In this document: positions 34,248-43,600 of the stretch, piece after piece
Layout of the letters: each line of letters begins with the position of its first letter
Position numbering within the stretch: position 1 is the first letter of the stretch
NCBI RefSeq assembly: GCF_030718085.1
Contig: NZ_JAVAJF010000001.1
Coordinates: 1,426,001 to 1,490,000 of the forward strand
DNA length: 64,000 nucleotides
Reading direction: 5' to 3'
Origin: Marinobacter sp. MDS2
GTDB taxonomy: Bacteria; Pseudomonadota; Gammaproteobacteria; Pseudomonadales; Oleiphilaceae
Notes under the pieces: model-generated
Seen by the model: only the letters and a program-made list of their open reading frames with translations
What the model was told of the DNA's origin: nothing
Database searches by the model: none
Made by a program: the position numbers and the translations under genes

Positions 34248-35687
34248 CTAACTGCCCGGGCCACAGTCCATGCACTCATCGACCGCTTGCGGCCCTTCCT
34301 CCAGATTGTAGTGAAGGTCTTTCAATGCCGTTCGCAGGCCTTCTTCAATAACCGGGTGATAAAACGGCATGGCCAGCATCTCACTGACGCTCATCCGCTT
34401 TTGAGCGCACCATGCCAATAAATGCGCGATGTGTTCCGCCGCAGGGCCAAGCATCTCGGCACCAAGAAACAAACCGGTTCCATGTTCGCCGTAAAGCCGC
34501 AACAACCCCCTGTTCTTGCCGATGACTTTACTGCGGCCCTGATCTTCAAAACTGACCTCTCCGACCGCAAAACAACCCTGACACTTTTTATCGACGTCCT
34601 GAATACTCAGGCCGACTGAAGCAATCTGCGGATCGGAAAACACCACTCCCATCGCCGCTTTTCGCGTAACCACGCGCACATCCGGCCAGCTACCGGCGTT
34701 GTCTCCGGCAATGCGGCCTTCGTCCGCGGCTTCATGCAGTAGCGGGCGCTCGTTGTTGACATCGCCGACCAGAAAAATATGGCTATCACCGCAGCGCATG
34801 GTGTTGGGGTCTACGTCTGGCATGCCACGGTCATCCAGATCGATACCGGCATTCTGGATATCAAGATTGTCGATATTCGGCCGGCGCCCGGTCGCCGCCA
34901 ACAGATACTCAAACGACTCCTTATGCTCTTGCCCGTCTTCTACCCACGTAATCTGCACACCCTGCTCGGTGCGCTCGATGCGTTTGGTCTCAGCTTGCGC
35001 GCTTAAAGGAAATTCATCACCGAAAGTTTTCAACGCATAGTCGCGAATCTTTTCATCGCGAATGCCGCCAATTCCACCACGAACACCAAACATTCGCATA
35101 CGAACGCCCAGCCGGCTCAATGCCTGACCTAACTCCAACCCAATGATGCCGGGACCAAACACCGCAACCGATTCCGGCAAATCGTCCCAGCTGAAGATGT
35201 CGTCGTTTACCACCAAGCGATCTTTCGCATCGTTAAACATCTTGGGAACATTCGGCCGAGAGCCCGTCGCGATTACGATGCGATCTGCGATGACCTCGGT
35301 GTGCTCACCCACCACCAGCCGGTGCGGGCCCACGAAGCGGGCGTGCCCCATCAAACGCTGCGCGTCCGGTTGACTCTCCATGGACCGGACCACCGACTGC
35401 ACAAACCGGTCACGCTCTGTGCGCACCCGCTCCATCACTTGCCGACCATCGATATGGATATCACCCACCTGCACCCCGAACTGGCCAGCCCGCCCGACGT
35501 TGTGAGCACTTTCGGCAGCGGCAATCAGCAACTTGCTGGGCATGCAGCCCACGCGCGCACAGGTGGTGCCATATTGCTTGCCTTCAATCAGCACCACCTT
35601 GTCCGTTTTCTTTCGTGCCCGTTGGTAAGCCACCATACCTGCGGTGCCAGCACCGATAATGGCCACATCGACTTCACGCTTTTCCAT
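34248..35687 (-). CDS. Dihydrolipoamide dehydrogenase-like flavoprotein
   Basis: 479 aa class-I pyridine nucleotide-disulfide oxidoreductase. FAD motif AIIGAGTAGMVAYQRA, redox-active Cys pair in CARVGCMPSK (residues about 43-48), NAD motif FGPGIIGLELGQALSRLG, second FAD motif FLVGDVNNERPLLHEA, and the C-terminal His-Glu dyad in MPFYHPVIEEGLRTA. It is called dihydrolipoyl dehydrogenase by family, but it is not in a 2-oxoacid dehydrogenase operon and ends with an unusual CMDCGPGS tail. A stand-alone lipoamide or other disulfide reductase role is possible. RBS AGGAGG just upstream. Confidence 0.85.
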   Translation of the reverse strand: MEKREVDVAIIGAGTAGMVAYQRARKKTDKVVLIEGKQYGTTCARVGCMPSKLLIAAAESAHNVGRAGQFGVQVGDIHIDGRQVMERVRTERDRFVQSVVRSMESQPDAQRLMGHARFVGPHRLVVGEHTEVIADRIVIATGSRPNVPKMFNDAKDRLVVNDDIFSWDDLPESVAVFGPGIIGLELGQALSRLGVRMRMFGVRGGIGGIRDEKIRDYALKTFGDEFPLSAQAETKRIERTEQGVQITWVEDGQEHKESFEYLLAATGRRPNIDNLDIQNAGIDLDDRGMPDVDPNTMRCGDSHIFLVGDVNNERPLLHEAADEGRIAGDNAGSWPDVRVVTRKAAMGVVFSDPQIASVGLSIQDVDKKCQGCFAVGEVSFEDQGRSKVIGKNRGLLRLYGEHGTGLFLGAEMLGPAAEHIAHLLAWCAQKRMSVSEMLAMPFYHPVIEEGLRTALKDLHYNLEEGPQAVDECMDCGPGS

Positions 35688-35823
35688 CAGGCCTCCTCAC
35701 ACAACATTTCGCTGATTTTTCGACAACTTACGCTTCGAGTATAGAAGCTTATTGACTCATGACAGGTGAAAACGCTAAAAAATCCGCCTATGCTTTCGGC
35801 TTTCACTAAGATGGGGACAACAG

Positions 35824-36495
35824 GTGCAGAACTACTGGCTGGAATTTCTTACCGTGGCGTTAATTCACCTGTTGGCCGTCGCCAGCCCCGGGCCGGATTT
35901 CGCGGTGATGCTGCGCCAGGCGATCACCCAGACGCGCCGAAATGCGCTGCTCAGCGCTGTAGGTATCGGGCTGGGGATTTTGTTGCACGTAGGCTATTCG
36001 CTACTGGGCATCGGGCTGATCATCCAGCAATCGGTGATGCTGTTTACCGTACTAAAGGTCATTGGTGCTCTGTATTTGTTGTGGATTGCCTGGCATTGTC
36101 TACGGGCCAAGCCCGGTGGCATTCACGTAGAAACGAAGAATGGAAAGGTGCAGTCAGGCTGGGCTGCGTTTCGCCTCGGTTTTCTGACCAATGTGCTTAA
36201 CCCGAAAGCGACACTGTTTTTCGTGTCATTGTTCTCGGTGGTCATCAACCCAGAGACGCCGGTGCTGCTTCAGGCCGGCTACGGCTTTTACATGGCGGTG
36301 GCCACCGGCTTGTGGTTTACCCTGGTCGCGCTGTTCTTCACCCACCCCCGTGTCCGCCGGGGCTTCAACCGGTTCGGACACTGGCTCGACAGGGTCATGG
36401 GCGGCGTTCTGGTGCTGCTGGCCGGGCAGCTTTTGTTCTCTACAGTGAGCGGATCAGAGCCTCTGTCTGCTCCCAGCCCAGGCACGGGTCAGTAA
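35824..36495 (+). CDS. LysE/RhtB-family amino acid exporter
   Basis: 223 aa with six TM helices. The family signature VASPGPDFAVMLRQAI is near residue 20 and LTNVLNPKATLFFVSLFS near residue 120. It exports amino acids or homoserine-like metabolites. The start is GTG at 35824 (GGGGA six bases upstream). Its last 56 bp overlap the end of the convergent DAHP synthase gene. Confidence 0.9.
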   Translation: MQNYWLEFLTVALIHLLAVASPGPDFAVMLRQAITQTRRNALLSAVGIGLGILLHVGYSLLGIGLIIQQSVMLFTVLKVIGALYLLWIAWHCLRAKPGGIHVETKNGKVQSGWAAFRLGFLTNVLNPKATLFFVSLFSVVINPETPVLLQAGYGFYMAVATGLWFTLVALFFTHPRVRRGFNRFGHWLDRVMGGVLVLLAGQLLFSTVSGSEPLSAPSPGTGQ

Positions 36496-37492
36496 TAGAG
36501 CAGCCGTAAACCAGGTCTTCGCCGTCGTCCTGGCGGCCGAAGGCCAGGAAGCTTTCCAGCATCAGGCCTTTGATGTGGGTATTGCCGTTGCGCTTCTGAG
36601 CCATCACTTCTTGAGCAATCTCGACTTGCCGTTCCGCCTGTTTGCAGGCGTTATCGTGACTGCAATCCACCATCACCGACGCTGACACCCCGGCGCTCTG
36701 CAATTGCTTCACCGCCCGAGCAATACTCGCCTCGTCGTAATTCGTCACGCCCCGGCCACCACGCAGCACCAGATGGGTATCGGGGTTTCCAGAGGTGGTA
36801 ATCATCGCTGGCGCTCCCGAACGGGAAATGCCCATGTGATGATGGGAATGCGCCGCCGATTTCATGGCATTGATGGCCACATCAACGCCACCGTCGGTGC
36901 CGTTTTTGAAACCGGTAGGCATCGGCAAACCGCTGACCAGTTCGCGGTGAATCTGCGATTCCGTGGTGCGGGCACCAATGGCTGTCCAGCTTACCAAATC
37001 TCCGAGGTAATCCATCATGAACGGGCTCAATGCTTCAGTAGCCAGCGGCAAACCCAGCTCGGACAGAGCCAACAGCAACTTGCGGGAACGCACCAGGCCC
37101 TGATTCAAATCCCCTTCACCGGTTCGGGCAGGGTCGTACAACAGGCCTTTCCAGCCCACCGTTGTCCGAGGTTTTTCAAGGTAGGCACGCATCACAATCA
37201 GGAACCGGTCACTGACCTCATCCGACAATGCTTTCAGCTTGGTGCCGTAATCCAGCGCGGCTTGTTCATCGTGAATCGAGCAAGGCCCGATAACGATCAG
37301 CGTGCGCGGGTCTTGGCCGTTCAGCACGTTGCGAATCTGCTCTCGGTAGCCGGCGATGGCCCGGGTCAGTGGCTCACCGGCAGGAAACTGTTGGCGCAGC
37401 TCATTGGAGGTCGGCAGCTTCGCTTCGTGGCGAGGCTGGCAAGTGGTCGACGATACCGTGTCCAACGTTTCAGTTTTCAGAGGCATGTTCAT
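36440..37492 (-). CDS. aroG: 3-deoxy-7-phosphoheptulonate (DAHP) synthase, AroF/G/H type
   Basis: 350 aa. It condenses phosphoenolpyruvate and erythrose 4-phosphate in the first step of aromatic amino acid synthesis. Class I-alpha features: IVIGPCSIHDEQAALDYGTKL, MRAYLEKPRTTVGWKGL, the GARTTESQIHRELVSGL segment, SHHHMGISRSG, and VMVDCSHDNACK with metal-binding Cys, His and acidic residues. Which of the three feedback types it is cannot be told from motifs alone. The gene is preceded by an aromatic-rich leader peptide and a terminator/antiterminator, so it is probably controlled by attenuation. Its 3' end overlaps the lysE-type gene. Confidence 0.93.
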   Translation of the reverse strand: MNMPLKTETLDTVSSTTCQPRHEAKLPTSNELRQQFPAGEPLTRAIAGYREQIRNVLNGQDPRTLIVIGPCSIHDEQAALDYGTKLKALSDEVSDRFLIVMRAYLEKPRTTVGWKGLLYDPARTGEGDLNQGLVRSRKLLLALSELGLPLATEALSPFMMDYLGDLVSWTAIGARTTESQIHRELVSGLPMPTGFKNGTDGGVDVAINAMKSAAHSHHHMGISRSGAPAMITTSGNPDTHLVLRGGRGVTNYDEASIARAVKQLQSAGVSASVMVDCSHDNACKQAERQVEIAQEVMAQKRNGNTHIKGLMLESFLAFGRQDDGEDLVYGCSITDPCLGWEQTEALIRSL

Positions 37493-37524
37493 ATCCGTGT
37501 TCCCGTTTTCCCTAAGTCAGAATC

Positions 37525-37561
37525 AAAAAAGCCCCGGCTGGGCTACCAGTCGGGGCTTTTT
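37525..37561 (-). terminator. Attenuator terminator in the aroG leader
   Basis: On the minus strand AAAAAGCCCCG...CTGG pairs with CCAG.CGGGGC and is followed by TTTTTT, about 33 bp before the aroG start. A terminator this close upstream of a gene start points to attenuation. Confidence 0.9.
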
Positions 37562-37641
37562 GAGTCCGGTGGCAGCCTGGGTTGCTTGCCGGGCTGCCTT
37601 CCTCGCTAAATTCGGTCGATGAAGATCTTATGGGCGGCCCG
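37541..37641 (-). promoter_or_regulatory. aroG leader: alternative RNA pairings of an attenuator
   Basis: Segments on the minus-strand RNA, in order: R0 CGGGCCGCC (37633-37641, inside the end of the leader ORF), S1 GGCAGCCCG (37590-37598), S2 GGCTGCCA (37570-37577), S3 TGGTAGCC (37541-37548), then the terminator's 3' arm. R0 can pair with S1 (8 of 9), S1 with S2 (7 bp), S2 with S3 (8 bp, one G-U), and S3's region with the terminator arm. Stalling on aromatic codons would free R0 to hold S1, leaving S2 to pair with S3 and break the terminator. Confidence 0.75.
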
Positions 37642-37687
37642 AGCTCTGGCTAAAATAAAAGCCATAACCACACCACCAAAAATACAC
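37628..37687 (-). CDS. Aromatic-rich leader peptide of the DAHP synthase gene
   Basis: From a GTG at 37687 (AGG seven bases upstream) the frame reads MYFWWCGYGFYFSQSSGRP and stops at TAA 37628-37630. Eight of the first twelve residues are Tyr, Phe or Trp, covering all three end products of the pathway that aroG starts. The same frame continues upstream to an ATG at 37765, giving 45 aa. But a promoter match (TTGCCA 37797-37802, TATAGT 37773-37778) would place transcription start right at that ATG, which favours the shorter version. It is followed by alternative stems and a terminator. Confidence 0.75.
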   Translation of the reverse strand: MYFWWCGYGFYFSQSSGRP

Positions 37688-37772
37688 AGCAGAACCTGCG
37701 GCCTTCAGGTTTTCACCGAAAGCTTTCAGAACATTCAATTGACAGGCTGCGTGTAGTGTCTTCATGCTTTTT

Positions 37773-37802
37773 ACTATATACCCACGGTTTTAGGGTTGGC
37801 AA
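37773..37802 (-). promoter_or_regulatory. Promoter candidate for the aroG leader transcript
   Basis: TTGCCA at 37797-37802 and TATAGT or TATATA at 37773-37780 on the minus strand, spacing 16-18 bp. Confidence 0.5.
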
Positions 37803-37860
37803 CCGGCAATTCTGATTATTTGGTCGGCAGCTGTCGAAACAATGGATAGTGGAGCTTTGC

Positions 37861-38664
37861 ATGAATATCGTAAAATTGAACCGGCTTGCCCGCTTGTCAG
37901 CACTCGGCACCGCCCTCCTGTTGGCCTTGTCAGTGTTTGCCTCCAGTGTTAAGGCGGAACCCGAAGCCCGCATTTACCAACTCCAAAACCGCACCGCTGA
38001 AGACGTCTCGCAGCAGATCCGGGCGCTCTACCAACAAGCCCCCGTTACCGTCACAGCTAGGGGCCTGCAGTTGGTGGTTCGGGGCGAACCGGCGTTACTC
38101 GATGAAATCGGCACACTGGTCAACACCCTGGACGTGCCACCGGTTCAAATGCGCATCAGCGTGCGCAACCGGCAAGACATCGGAGGCAAACAAACCGGAG
38201 CCGGCGTCAGCATTAGCAACAACACAGCCAATGCCAGCGTGCAAAGCCGCACCTACAGCACAAACTCAAACACAGTACGCCAACTGGTTGTTCAGGACGG
38301 CCAATCCGCACACATCACCTCGGGCAACGTTCGCAGCTTGCCATTCGCCGTTCAGAGTGGCCGAAATCCGGCAGTGATTCTTGAAAAGGTGGAGACTCGC
38401 AGCGGCTTCGTGGTGAGCCCACAAGCTATATCGGATCAAGCCATCGAGTTGAATATTGTTTCTTTCGAGGAAGACCCGGCCGCTCTGGAAGGCTATGAAA
38501 CCGAAGCACTGATGACCATACGGCGCGTTCAACCCGGGCAATGGGTATCACTCGGCGGCACCCGAACTCAGGAAACCCGGCAACAGGACGGCATTCTGTA
38601 CCGGGTTAACGGCAAGCAAGACAACAACCTGTCAATTGACGTGAAAGTGGACGTTCTACCCTGA
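37861..38664 (+). CDS. Exported secretin-N-domain protein without secretin barrel
   Basis: 267 aa from the ATG at 37861 (GGAG six bases upstream). The signal peptide ends SSVKA. Residues about 30-95 form a secretin_N/N1-type module (ARIYQLQNRTAEDVSQQIRALYQQ... RGEPALLDEIGTLVNTLDVPP). A Ser/Thr/Asn-rich linker and a beta-rich part resembling the start of a secretin core follow, but the protein ends long before a gated barrel could form. No type II or IV secretion genes are nearby. It may be a periplasmic assembly or binding protein. Confidence 0.7.
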   Translation: MNIVKLNRLARLSALGTALLLALSVFASSVKAEPEARIYQLQNRTAEDVSQQIRALYQQAPVTVTARGLQLVVRGEPALLDEIGTLVNTLDVPPVQMRISVRNRQDIGGKQTGAGVSISNNTANASVQSRTYSTNSNTVRQLVVQDGQSAHITSGNVRSLPFAVQSGRNPAVILEKVETRSGFVVSPQAISDQAIELNIVSFEEDPAALEGYETEALMTIRRVQPGQWVSLGGTRTQETRQQDGILYRVNGKQDNNLSIDVKVDVLP

Positions 38665-38665
38665 T

Positions 38666-39181
38666 TCACACGCCACGTTTGCCGATCAACAGATCGCGGG
38701 CCTCGTTCAGTTTGGCGGCCAGATAATCGTTACCACCGCGATCCGGATGCAGTTTCTGCATCAGCTTCCGGTGAGCAGCAACAACCTCATCCCGTGAGCA
38801 TCCCGGCTGCACACCCAGTATGTCGCAGGCTTCTTGTTCGGACATCGTGCCCCCGGCCGAAGCACTTTGCCCGGACGACGAACCATTCTGGCCCGAAGCG
38901 CCATCGCTCCGCCGCCCAGACGAATCCCCCATCATTTTACGGAACAAAGGCGCATATCGGAGCAGCGCGGGCAGCTTACGCAACAAAGGGACCAGCGCGG
39001 CCACCGCCGCTGTCAGAACGTGCACTCGCCCGGTCAGTACCATAAACAACAGCATCGCGCCGCCAGCCACCAACACAATTTTCCAGATGGCGGCCTTCTG
39101 CCCCTGAGGAGACAAAGCACCCCACTTTTTAAGCACAACGAATACTGCGATGGCCAGAGCCAGGCCAAGTACCAGCTGCAT
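38666..39181 (-). CDS. Membrane-anchored J-domain protein
   Basis: 171 aa. Two N-terminal TM helices (about 1-18 and 33-50), a Gly/Ser-rich linker, and a C-terminal short J-domain of the DjlA/Tim14 type. The HPD motif is in [10 protein letters not shown] near residue 145. It should stimulate DnaK at the membrane. The substrate is unknown. Single gene convergent with the secretin-N gene. Confidence 0.82.
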   Translation of the reverse strand: MQLVLGLALAIAVFVVLKKWGALSPQGQKAAIWKIVLVAGGAMLLFMVLTGRVHVLTAAVAALVPLLRKLPALLRYAPLFRKMMGDSSGRRSDGASGQNGSSSGQSASAGGTMSEQEACDILGVQPGCSRDEVVAAHRKLMQKLHPDRGGNDYLAAKLNEARDLLIGKRGV

Positions 39182-39539
39182 AATTCAATATTCTCCTATC
39201 ACGGCTCGGGGATCATCACGCCAACGGTTGACAGCCAATGTACTGCGTTCAGCGGTGTCACGCACGAATCAAATTCAGCCGTCTGCCCCCAAATTACTTA
39301 ATTACACCTACTATTGATGAAACTGGCGTTAATTTGCACAAAAAATGGTCTTATAAAGCAACCAAGTTAATGACAAAACCGTACAACTTTTGTAGCATGC
39401 TACGCGCTACGCTTACTGACCATTTGCGTCTGTTTTAAATGCAAACGTCATCAGCTCTGAGCTCGCCATAACAAGCTTCCGCTTTTCATAGTCTTGGCGA
39501 CGGAATACGCATCAGGAAACCAGCCCCAGGAACTCATCT
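39182..39539. other. 358-bp intergenic region upstream of the second RND operon
   Basis: A/T-richer than its surroundings. It holds a 12-bp perfect palindrome GTAGCATGCTAC near 39392-39403, a possible operator for the RND operon downstream. No regulator gene is adjacent and no RNA gene was recognised. Confidence 0.5.
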
Positions 39540-40637
39540 ATGCGCACCGCATCCCGTTTTGTCATCGCCATTATTTTTCTAGGTGTCGTGCTCGGCGGCA
39601 TCTTCGGCTACAAGTTCATGCAATTTGGCCAACTGAAAGAGATGCTGTCACAGCCACAACCGCCGGCCCTCATCTCTGTCACTCAATCAACAACCGAGAA
39701 CTGGCAGCCATCTATCAAGGCCGTAGGCAGCATCGAAGCTGTAAACGGCATTGCAGTTTCCAACGAAGTGCCCGGAGTGATCAAAACCATCAACTTCGAA
39801 TCTGGCGACACCGTTAAAAAAGGCGATGTACTGATTGAGCTGGACGCCGCTATTGACGAGGCTGCGTTACGCACCCGCAAAGCAGAAGCAAGCCTGGCCG
39901 ATCAGGAATTCAAGCGTATTTCCGATCTTCTGCCCAAGCGCGCTGTGTCCCAGTCTCAATACGATACCGCGAAAGCAAACTACGACGCTGCTCATGCCCG
40001 CGTCAACGAAGCACAAGCACAGCGCGACAAGAAGATCATTCGGGCGCCGTTTGACGGCACACTCGGCATTCGCATGGTTAACCAGGGTGAATACCTCCCT
40101 ACCGGCAGCCCGATTGTCGAAGTCAACATGCTGAATCCCATCTACGTAGACTACACCTTGTCCGAGAAGCATCTGGCAAATGTTGACCGTGGCTACCCGG
40201 TGTCGGTCACGGTTGCGGCCGTACCTGAGCAAAAGTTTGAAGGAACAGTCAGCGCCATCAACACCTCGGTCAGCCCGGAAACCCGCACCGTGCGAATTCG
40301 CGCCACACTGAACAATGATGAGCACCTGCTGCGCCCGGGCATGTTCGCGACCATTCAGACCGGCCAGCCCAGAGAAAATAAGGTCGTTACGCTTCCTCGT
40401 ACGGCGATCTCCTACAACACCTACGGCAACTTCGTGTTTGTGGTGACCGAAAACGACAACGGCGAGCAGATCGTCGAGCGTCGCACGGTCACCACCGGTG
40501 AAGTTCGCAATGGCCGCACCGCAATCACCTCAGGCCTGGAAGCGGGTGAAACCGTAGTATCCAAAGGCTTGCTGAGACTGCGCGCCGGCCAGCGCGTCAA
40601 GATTCAGGACGAATCCGACAAGGAGGCGTCTGAATAA
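39540..40637 (+). CDS. RND periplasmic adaptor protein (second system)
   Basis: 365 aa membrane fusion protein. A single N-terminal TM/uncleaved signal anchor (FVIAIIFLGVVLGGIFGY) is followed by the lipoyl-like domain (VSNEVPGVIKTINFESGDTVKKGD), an alpha-hairpin (residues about 100-145), a beta barrel (PIYVDYTLSEKHL) and the membrane-proximal domain. Unlike the first adaptor it has no lipobox. The ATG of the permease overlaps this stop (TAATG). It resembles the MexH/VexA-like adaptors. Confidence 0.92.
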   Translation: MRTASRFVIAIIFLGVVLGGIFGYKFMQFGQLKEMLSQPQPPALISVTQSTTENWQPSIKAVGSIEAVNGIAVSNEVPGVIKTINFESGDTVKKGDVLIELDAAIDEAALRTRKAEASLADQEFKRISDLLPKRAVSQSQYDTAKANYDAAHARVNEAQAQRDKKIIRAPFDGTLGIRMVNQGEYLPTGSPIVEVNMLNPIYVDYTLSEKHLANVDRGYPVSVTVAAVPEQKFEGTVSAINTSVSPETRTVRIRATLNNDEHLLRPGMFATIQTGQPRENKVVTLPRTAISYNTYGNFVFVVTENDNGEQIVERRTVTTGEVRNGRTAITSGLEAGETVVSKGLLRLRAGQRVKIQDESDKEASE

Positions 40638-43600
40638 TGCGTTTCACCGACATATTCGTCCATCGGCCGGTTCTCGCCACAGTGGTCAGCTTGCTGATCC
40701 TGTTGGTGGGTGCCCGGGCCGCCATGGAAATGGAAATCCGCCAGTACCCGAAACTGGAAAGCACCACGGTAACCGTCACCACGTCCTACCCCGGTGCCAG
40801 CTCGGATCTGATCAAGGGCTTCATCACCACGCCCCTGCAGCAGGCCATTGCGGAAGCCAGTGGCATCGATTACCTGACCTCCACCAGCTCGCAAAGCGTG
40901 TCTACCATTCAGGCCAAAATGGAGCTGAACTACGACGCTAATGACGCGCTGGCGGAAATTCAGGCCAAGGTCGCCAGTCAGCGTAACGTGCTGCCGGCAG
41001 AAGCTCAGGACCCGGTGATTACTTCAACCACCGGTGACAGCACCGCGCTGATGTACATCGCGTTCTACAGCACCGAGCTGGATGTCCCGCAAATTACCGA
41101 TTACCTGACCCGTGTGGTGCAGCCGAAACTGCAGGCGCTGCCCGGTGTGGGTAAAGCCCAGCTGCTGGGCCGAACCTTCGCGTTGCGGGTTTGGCTGGAC
41201 CCTGAGCGTCTGGCTGCGGTGGATCTGACGCCAACCGAAGTCGCCGCCAAGCTCAGAGCCAACAACTATCAGGCCGCTGTGGGCAAAACCCGCGGCAAAT
41301 ACACCGAGATCAGCCTGACCAGTGATACCGACATTGCCGACCCGGATGCGTTCCGCAATCTGGTGGTCAAGCAGTCCAACGGCACCCTGATTCGCCTGCA
41401 GGACATCGCCCGGGTCGAACTCGGCTCCCAGACCTACGACAAGATTGCACTGTATAAAGGTCAGCCGGCGACCTACGTGGCCATCGAAATTGCGCCGGGC
41501 GCCAACCCGCTCACCGTTGCCGATCTGGTAAAAACCGAACTGCCGGATATTGAAAGCCAACTGCCCAGCGGTATGGGCGTGCGCCTTGCGTACGATGCCT
41601 CGGACTTCATCGAAGACTCCATCAATGAGGTGGTACGCACTCTGATTGAAGCCATGATCATCGTACTGGTAGTGGTGTTCCTGTGTCTGGGATCGATCCG
41701 CGCCTCAGTGGTGCCATCCGTTGCCGTTCCGCTGTCCTTGATCGGTGGCGCGTTCATCATGCTGATGTTCGGTTTCACTCTGAACCTGCTAACCCTGCTG
41801 TCGATGGTTCTGGCGATCGGTCTGGTGGTGGATGACGCCATCATCATGGTGGAAAACGTGCACCGACACATCGAGCAAGGTGAGTCCCGGTTTGAAGCCG
41901 CCATTAACGGCGCCCGCGAAATGGCCACCCCCATCATTGCCATGACCACCACCTTGGTGGCCGTATACGTGCCCATCGGTTTCATGGGCGGGCTGGTTGG
42001 CTCGCTGTTCACCGAATTCGCGTTCACCCTGGCCGGCACTGTGGTGATTTCCGGTATCGTCGCACTGACCCTTTCACCGATGTTGTCCGCCAAGGTATTG
42101 AAGCCCCACGGCGAACCCGGAAAGTTCGAGCAGCTGGTCGAGAAGTTCTTCAACGGCATCGCCAATGGCTACAAAGCAGCGCTGTCGTCGCTGATGGAAA
42201 CCAAATCTGTTGTCGTGTTCTTCGCGCTGGTGGTGCTGGGCTCGATCTACTTCATGCAAATGATGAGTCAGAGCGAACTGGCCCCGACCGAAGATCAGGG
42301 CATCCTGTTCCATCAGGGCCTGGGCCCCGAAACATCCACCTTGGACTACCTGCTTGAACACGGTCAGGAAGTACAAGAACGGATGACAGAACTGCCGGGC
42401 TACAAAGAAGACTTCATGATCATCGGCATCACCAGCCCGAACGCCGTCTTTGGCGGCTTCAAAATGGCGCCCTGGAGTGAACGTGAGGTCAGCCAGTTTG
42501 AGGTTCAGCCAAAACTGGACGCCGAACTGAAAAAGGTCACCGGCCTGCAGACAGCGGTATTCCCGCTGCCTTCATTGCCGGGTTCCGGCGGCGGCCTGCC
42601 GTTCCAGTTCGTGATCAGTACCGGCGGTACCTACGAACAGCTGGATCAGGTAGCCGACGAAATACTCGGCAAGGCGATGCAGAGCGGCAACTTCATGTTC
42701 CTGAAGAAGTCGATCAACTTCGACAAACCGGTCACCAAAATTCACATTGATCGTGACCGTGTCGCGGATCTGGGCCTGTCGATGCAGGAAGTCGGGCAAT
42801 CGCTGTCCAGCATGCTCAGCGGTGGCTACATCAACCGCTTTAACATGGAAGGCCGCTCCTACCAGGTGATTCCACAGGTTGACGATCAGTTCCGCCCCAG
42901 CAAGGAATCGCTGGACGACTACTACATTCGCACCGGCAGCGGCGAACTGGTGCCCTTATCCAGTGTCGCCAGCTTCACCGAAGAAGTCGAACCGTCTAAC
43001 CGCACCCAGTTCAACCAGCAAAATTCACTGACGCTGGAAGGCGTGGTGATGCCGGGTGTTGCCGCCGGCACCGCGATGGAGTTCATCGAGAAGACCGCGG
43101 AAGAAGTGTTCCCGCAAGGCTTCAGCTTTGACTACACCGGGGCCTCACGCCAGCTGGCAAACCAGGGCAGTGCTCTGGTGGTGACCTTCTTCCTGTCGCT
43201 GCTGGTGATTTACCTGGTACTGGCAGCGCAGTTTGAAAGCTGGCGCGACCCGATCATCATTCTGGTTTCTGTCCCCATGTCGGTGGCCGGGGCCATGGTG
43301 TTTATCGTGCTCGGCTTTGCCACCATGAACATCTACACCCAGGTGGGACTGATTACGCTGATCGGGGTGGTGTCCAAAAACGGTATCTTGATCGTGGAAT
43401 TCGCCAACCAGCTGCAAAAAGAGCGTGGCCTGAACAAAGTCGATGCCGTGGTCGAAGCTGCCGCCATTCGTTTGCGCCCGATCATCATGACCTCACTGGC
43501 CCTGATCTTTGCGATGGTGCCGCTGCTGATCGCCGTGGGCCCCGGGGCAGAAAGCCGGTTCGCCATTGGCCTGACCATCAGTGCCGGTCTGGGCATTGGT

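Noticed and set aside
37713..37973. 86-codon minus-strand frame over the aroG leader promoter
   Set aside because: It overlaps the start of the divergent secretin-N gene in antisense and is in a different frame from the aromatic leader.
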